Notes under the pieces: generated by a model
Seen by the model: the letters and a program-made list of their open reading frames with translations, nothing else
The model's database searches: none
What the model was told of the DNA's origin: nothing
From: Bacillota bacterium
Lineage (GTDB): Bacteria; Bacillota; Bacilli; Paenibacillales; NBRC-103111
Length of the DNA stretch: 64,000 bases
Direction of reading: 5' to 3'
NCBI GenBank assembly: GCA_023386955.1
Contig: JAEWIS010000038.1
Location: 1-64,000, forward strand
Made by a program: the position numbers and the translations under genes
Shown: positions 61,514 through 64,000 of the stretch, piece by piece
How positions within the stretch are numbered: the stretch's first letter is position 1
Layout: each line of letters opens with the position of its first letter

Positions 61514-62113
61514 TTATGAAAGCTGAAAAACTCCCCAAAGACCGAAAAATATGATCATCGCGCCGGAAATCCGGTACATCACCCTTTTCATCCCCCGGTC
61601 CAGCTTGGTCCGCAGCCACCCGGCGAAGAAGCTCAGAAAGCACCACCACAAACCGGAGCCCAGACCAACACCAAGCACATAATCCAGCCCCCAACCGCTG
61701 CCTAGATCTGAATGGATAGCTGCATAGGCGCCTGCGTAGGCAATCCACGTTCCCGGGTTGGCCAATGTCAGCAGCAGTATGGACAGGGCTCCCTCCCCTT
61801 TCAGATCCTTCTCCTCTCCTGCCAAATCAGCAGCAGCTTTCCAAGTACGTAAGCCGATACCCACCAAATACATCCCGCCTGTAAGCTTTAGCGTCCAGGC
61901 CAATGGCCCTGCCTGCAGAAGAACGGCTGCAATACCGGCGCTGACGGCTGCGGCACAGATCATGTCGGCCAAGGCCACCCCCAGACCGGAAGCCAGTCCC
62001 TTTTTTAGGCCAAGCTTCAAGGTGCGCTGGAGGACCATCATCCCGATGGGCCCGATTGGCGCGGCTACGGATATGCCCAAAAGCAAGCTCTTTACGAACA
62101 ACACGCTTGGCAT
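61514..62113 (-). CDS. LysE/RhtB-family amino-acid exporter
   Basis: 199 residues, about six membrane helices. Starts with the LysE signature GISVAAPIGPIGMMVLQRTLKLGLKKGLASGLG; later LTLANPGTWIAYAGAY as expected. Three bp behind an Lrp/AsnC regulator, the classic arrangement for export of amino acids under Lrp-type control. Substrate unknown. Confidence 0.92.
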   Translation of the reverse strand: MPSVLFVKSLLLGISVAAPIGPIGMMVLQRTLKLGLKKGLASGLGVALADMICAAAVSAGIAAVLLQAGPLAWTLKLTGGMYLVGIGLRTWKAAADLAGEEKDLKGEGALSILLLTLANPGTWIAYAGAYAAIHSDLGSGWGLDYVLGVGLGSGLWWCFLSFFAGWLRTKLDRGMKRVMYRISGAMIIFFGLWGVFQLS

Positions 62114-62116
62114 CCG

Positions 62117-62548
62117 CTACTCCTCCTTAACGCTTGACAACGCGATCATGGTATTGGTTTTGATCACACCCGGAATTTGCTTCAGCCGCAGCGAAATCAA
62201 TTCCTCCAGCTGTTTGGTGCTTCCTGTTGCTGTTTTTAGCAGATAATCAAACTCTCCAGCAAGGTGGTGACATTCCAGAACCGCTTCCTCCTCCAGAATA
62301 GCAGCTTGGAATGCCGGTATATGCTCCGGTCGCTCCAGCGTAATGAAGATGAAGGCCAACAGCCCCAGCCCCATAAACTCTCTGTTCAGCTTCACCGTAA
62401 AACCGTCAATGCAGCCGCAGGCCTCCAGCTTGCGGATCCGCTCCGACACCGCAGGCAGAGACAGATGAATATGCTTGCTGATCTCCGAATGGCTCATCCG
62501 CCCGTCTGTTTTTAGTAAATCCAGAATTTCCCTGTCCATCGTATCCAT
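62117..62548 (-). CDS. Lrp/AsnC-family regulator
   Basis: 143 residues: HTH with MDREILDLLKTDGRMSHSEIS and LSLPAVSERIRKLEACGCI, then the RAM ligand-binding domain (VLECHHLAGEFDYLLKTATG). ATG 62548 follows AAAGGAG by 8 bases; GTG 62557 is too close to it. Probably regulates the adjacent lysE gene in response to an amino acid. Confidence 0.92.
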   Translation of the reverse strand: MDTMDREILDLLKTDGRMSHSEISKHIHLSLPAVSERIRKLEACGCIDGFTVKLNREFMGLGLLAFIFITLERPEHIPAFQAAILEEEAVLECHHLAGEFDYLLKTATGSTKQLEELISLRLKQIPGVIKTNTMIALSSVKEE

Positions 62549-62713
62549 TTCTTCCACTCCTTTTTAAGCCTATTGTACCTGACACTTAATATGTTTTATA
62601 TATTTTTAAATTTTTCCGTTTTTAATAATGTATTTCTATCTTTCTACCTTATAATATTCATCTAACTTCCCATTTTCTTCACTGCCGCTTTAAAAAGAAA
62701 GGCATCCACAGCT

Positions 62714-62898
62714 CTTACGGAACTGAGAAGCACTTAAAGGCGAAAATTCGCGAGTCTACATTTCTTACGGAACTTAGCGACTGTTAGAAAGCAATTTCGC
62801 TCCCCAAGCAGGCAAAATAGCCCTGTAAGAGCTTCTGAGTTCCGTTAGGTTTCTTCCATTGCTTAATTTAGCCTCTAAGGGTCGCTGGGTTCCGTCAG
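62714..62898. repeat. 50-nt TTACGGAACT repeat, two forward and two reverse units
   Basis: Forward cores at 62714-62737 and 62764-62787, exactly 50 apart; reverse cores at 62825-62848 and 62875-62898, exactly 50 apart. Same organisation as at 32.8 kb. Fills part of the 523-bp gap 62549-63071; the rest is AT-rich promoter-type sequence before lrp and the terminator of the regulator gene. Confidence 0.85.
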
Positions 62899-63019
62899 AT
62901 TTTCGTACATGCCTCGTACACGCCCAAATTCTGCCCCCAGCCCCATAGCGCGACTGCCCATCACGGGAAAACCTCCGGCACATCATCAATCCCGCCAAGC
63001 GGTCTACAGAAGCTGCACA

Positions 63020-63058
63020 GAAAAAAGCCCCCGCCCTTTTGCCGAAGGCGGAAGCTTT
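63020..63058 (-). terminator. Terminator of the ComA-like regulator
   Basis: AAAGCCCCCGCC pairs with GGCGGAAGCTTT (two mismatches) across 63024-63058; on the minus strand a run of six T follows. Confidence 0.75.
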
Positions 63059-63071
63059 TATGTATGCCCTA

Positions 63072-63698
63072 TTAGCCGCTGTAATACTTGGACCGGACAA
63101 AGGTCTCAATGGCTTGAACCCGGCTGCGGACGCCCATCTTATCATAAATTCTCCGCTGGTAATTGTCGATGGACCGTTTGCTCATATGAATCTGGTCCGC
63201 AATCTGCTCTTGGGTATACCCTTTCATAATCATATTCATAATCGCCGCTTCTTCCGCATTCAGCTCTACCTCTACAGTGGTGAGAGGCTGTCTGCTGAGC
63301 AGCTGCAGGCCGCTCTGGGGGATCACCACATTGCCGGCAAGCACACAGTAAATAATATGCTTGATGGTGTCCTGCTTCATTCCTTTGGAGATCACTCCGC
63401 TGGCATGAATCTCCAGGAATTTAGGCAGCAATGCCTCCGTCTCCATCCCCGTGAAGATCACGATTTTGAGATCCGGGTATTCCTTCTTCAGAAGTTCGCA
63501 AACATCCGTGCCTGCCATATCGGGAAGCAAATAATCCAGCAGCACCAAATCCGGCTTTAAATCACCGACCACATTCAAACAATCCTGGCCGGTAGGGGCG
63601 ATTCCGATGACTTGAATATCCTCCAGTTGCTCCAGCATAACCTTCGTCGCCTGAGCCATCAGAGGGTGATCATCCACGATTAAAATGGAATACGACAT
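63072..63698 (-). CDS. NarL/FixJ-family response regulator (ComA-like)
   Basis: 208 residues. Receiver SILIVDDHPLMAQATKVML with phosphoacceptor Asp in LVLLDYLLPDMAG and Lys in GVISKGMKQDT; LuxR-type HTH at the C-terminus (MKGYTQEQIADQIHMSKRSIDNYQRRIYDKMGVRSR). The SKRSI and spacing resemble B. subtilis ComA. No sensor kinase is adjacent. ATG 63698 lacks a strong ribosome binding site (GGGTGAAAACA). Upstream 63699-63960 is AT-rich with no visible gene. Confidence 0.88.
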   Translation of the reverse strand: MSYSILIVDDHPLMAQATKVMLEQLEDIQVIGIAPTGQDCLNVVGDLKPDLVLLDYLLPDMAGTDVCELLKKEYPDLKIVIFTGMETEALLPKFLEIHASGVISKGMKQDTIKHIIYCVLAGNVVIPQSGLQLLSRQPLTTVEVELNAEEAAIMNMIMKGYTQEQIADQIHMSKRSIDNYQRRIYDKMGVRSRVQAIETFVRSKYYSG

Positions 63699-63965
63699 TG
63701 TTTTCACCCGATTCAAATGGAATGCAATCACGATGCAATTATTTTATGCATTGACTTTGCGTGACAATTACATGCTATGCAGTAAATATATCACGAAATT
63801 GACAAGAATGGGAGTGCCAATTTCATATTTATGTCGTTTTTTAAAATATAAAATTTTCCGCATTCATTTTCAACCGGATTCTTCACATAGAAGGCTCGAA
63901 GGGTTTTATCATACCAAATTTCAAAGGCGGGGCGCAATTGCAGAAAAAGGAAGTCCAGCAAAAAG

Positions 63966-64000
63966 TAAAAAAAGCGTTATCCGCAAAGGGATACGCTTTT
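63966..64000. terminator. Bidirectional terminator-like hairpin at window end
   Basis: AAAAGCG TTATCC gcaaa GGGATA CGCTTTT forms a stem with A/T runs on both sides. It probably ends a gene lying beyond the window. Confidence 0.6.

Overview
The window looks like chromosomal DNA of a Paenibacillus-type Firmicute: fairly GC-rich, Bacillus-like gene order around lexA (lexA divergent from a yneA-like gene, followed by ynzC), AGGAGG-type ribosome binding sites, frequent GTG/TTG starts, and B. subtilis-type genes (ykpA, yfmR, mrfA/mrfB, ylmA). This assignment is inference from content only. Nearly all genes lie on the minus strand; the plus strand holds an aminotransferase, two minor pilins and lexA. 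I see no rRNA, tRNA, CRISPR array, prophage or complete insertion sequence.

Layout. 1-1.3 kb: 5' part of a sensor kinase and its OmpR-type regulator. 1.8-4.4 kb: PLP aminotransferase, GluQ-RS and a hypothetical gene. 4.6-11.6 kb: a sugar ABC importer (binding protein plus two permeases) with its YesM/YesN two-component system. 11.8-20.7 kb: housekeeping and small genes (FAD oxidoreductase, low-molecular-weight phosphatase, two ABC-F ATPases, M42 peptidase, Dabb protein). 20.7-32.7 kb: a Gram-positive Tad (type IVb pilus) locus that starts with a Ser/Thr kinase carrying a degenerate ParA-like tail and ends with an FHA-domain protein; its Flp pilin gene appears frameshifted. 33.2-40 kb: ABC ATPase and a DNA-repair cluster (endonuclease IV, Fpg, MrfB, MrfA). 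40.3-51.9 kb: a second pilus system, type IVa-like (pilB, T, C, A, D, M, N, O and minor pilins). 52.5-62.5 kb: a MurA with Asp in place of the catalytic Cys, RNase Z, MetH, HAD, YnzC, YneA-like and LexA with a cluster of SOS boxes, then LysE/Lrp. 63-63.7 kb: a ComA/NarL-like regulator.

Three kinds of intergenic repeat stand out. (1) A ~50-nt periodic repeat built on TAACGGAACT arranged two forward plus two reverse, at three loci. (2) A ~133-bp hairpin core found twice, each time enclosed by different but self-complementary arms. (3) MITE-like elements whose ends supply the TAG stop codon of the gene before them. The most system-like features are the kinase/FHA-bracketed Tad locus and these palindromic repeat families.
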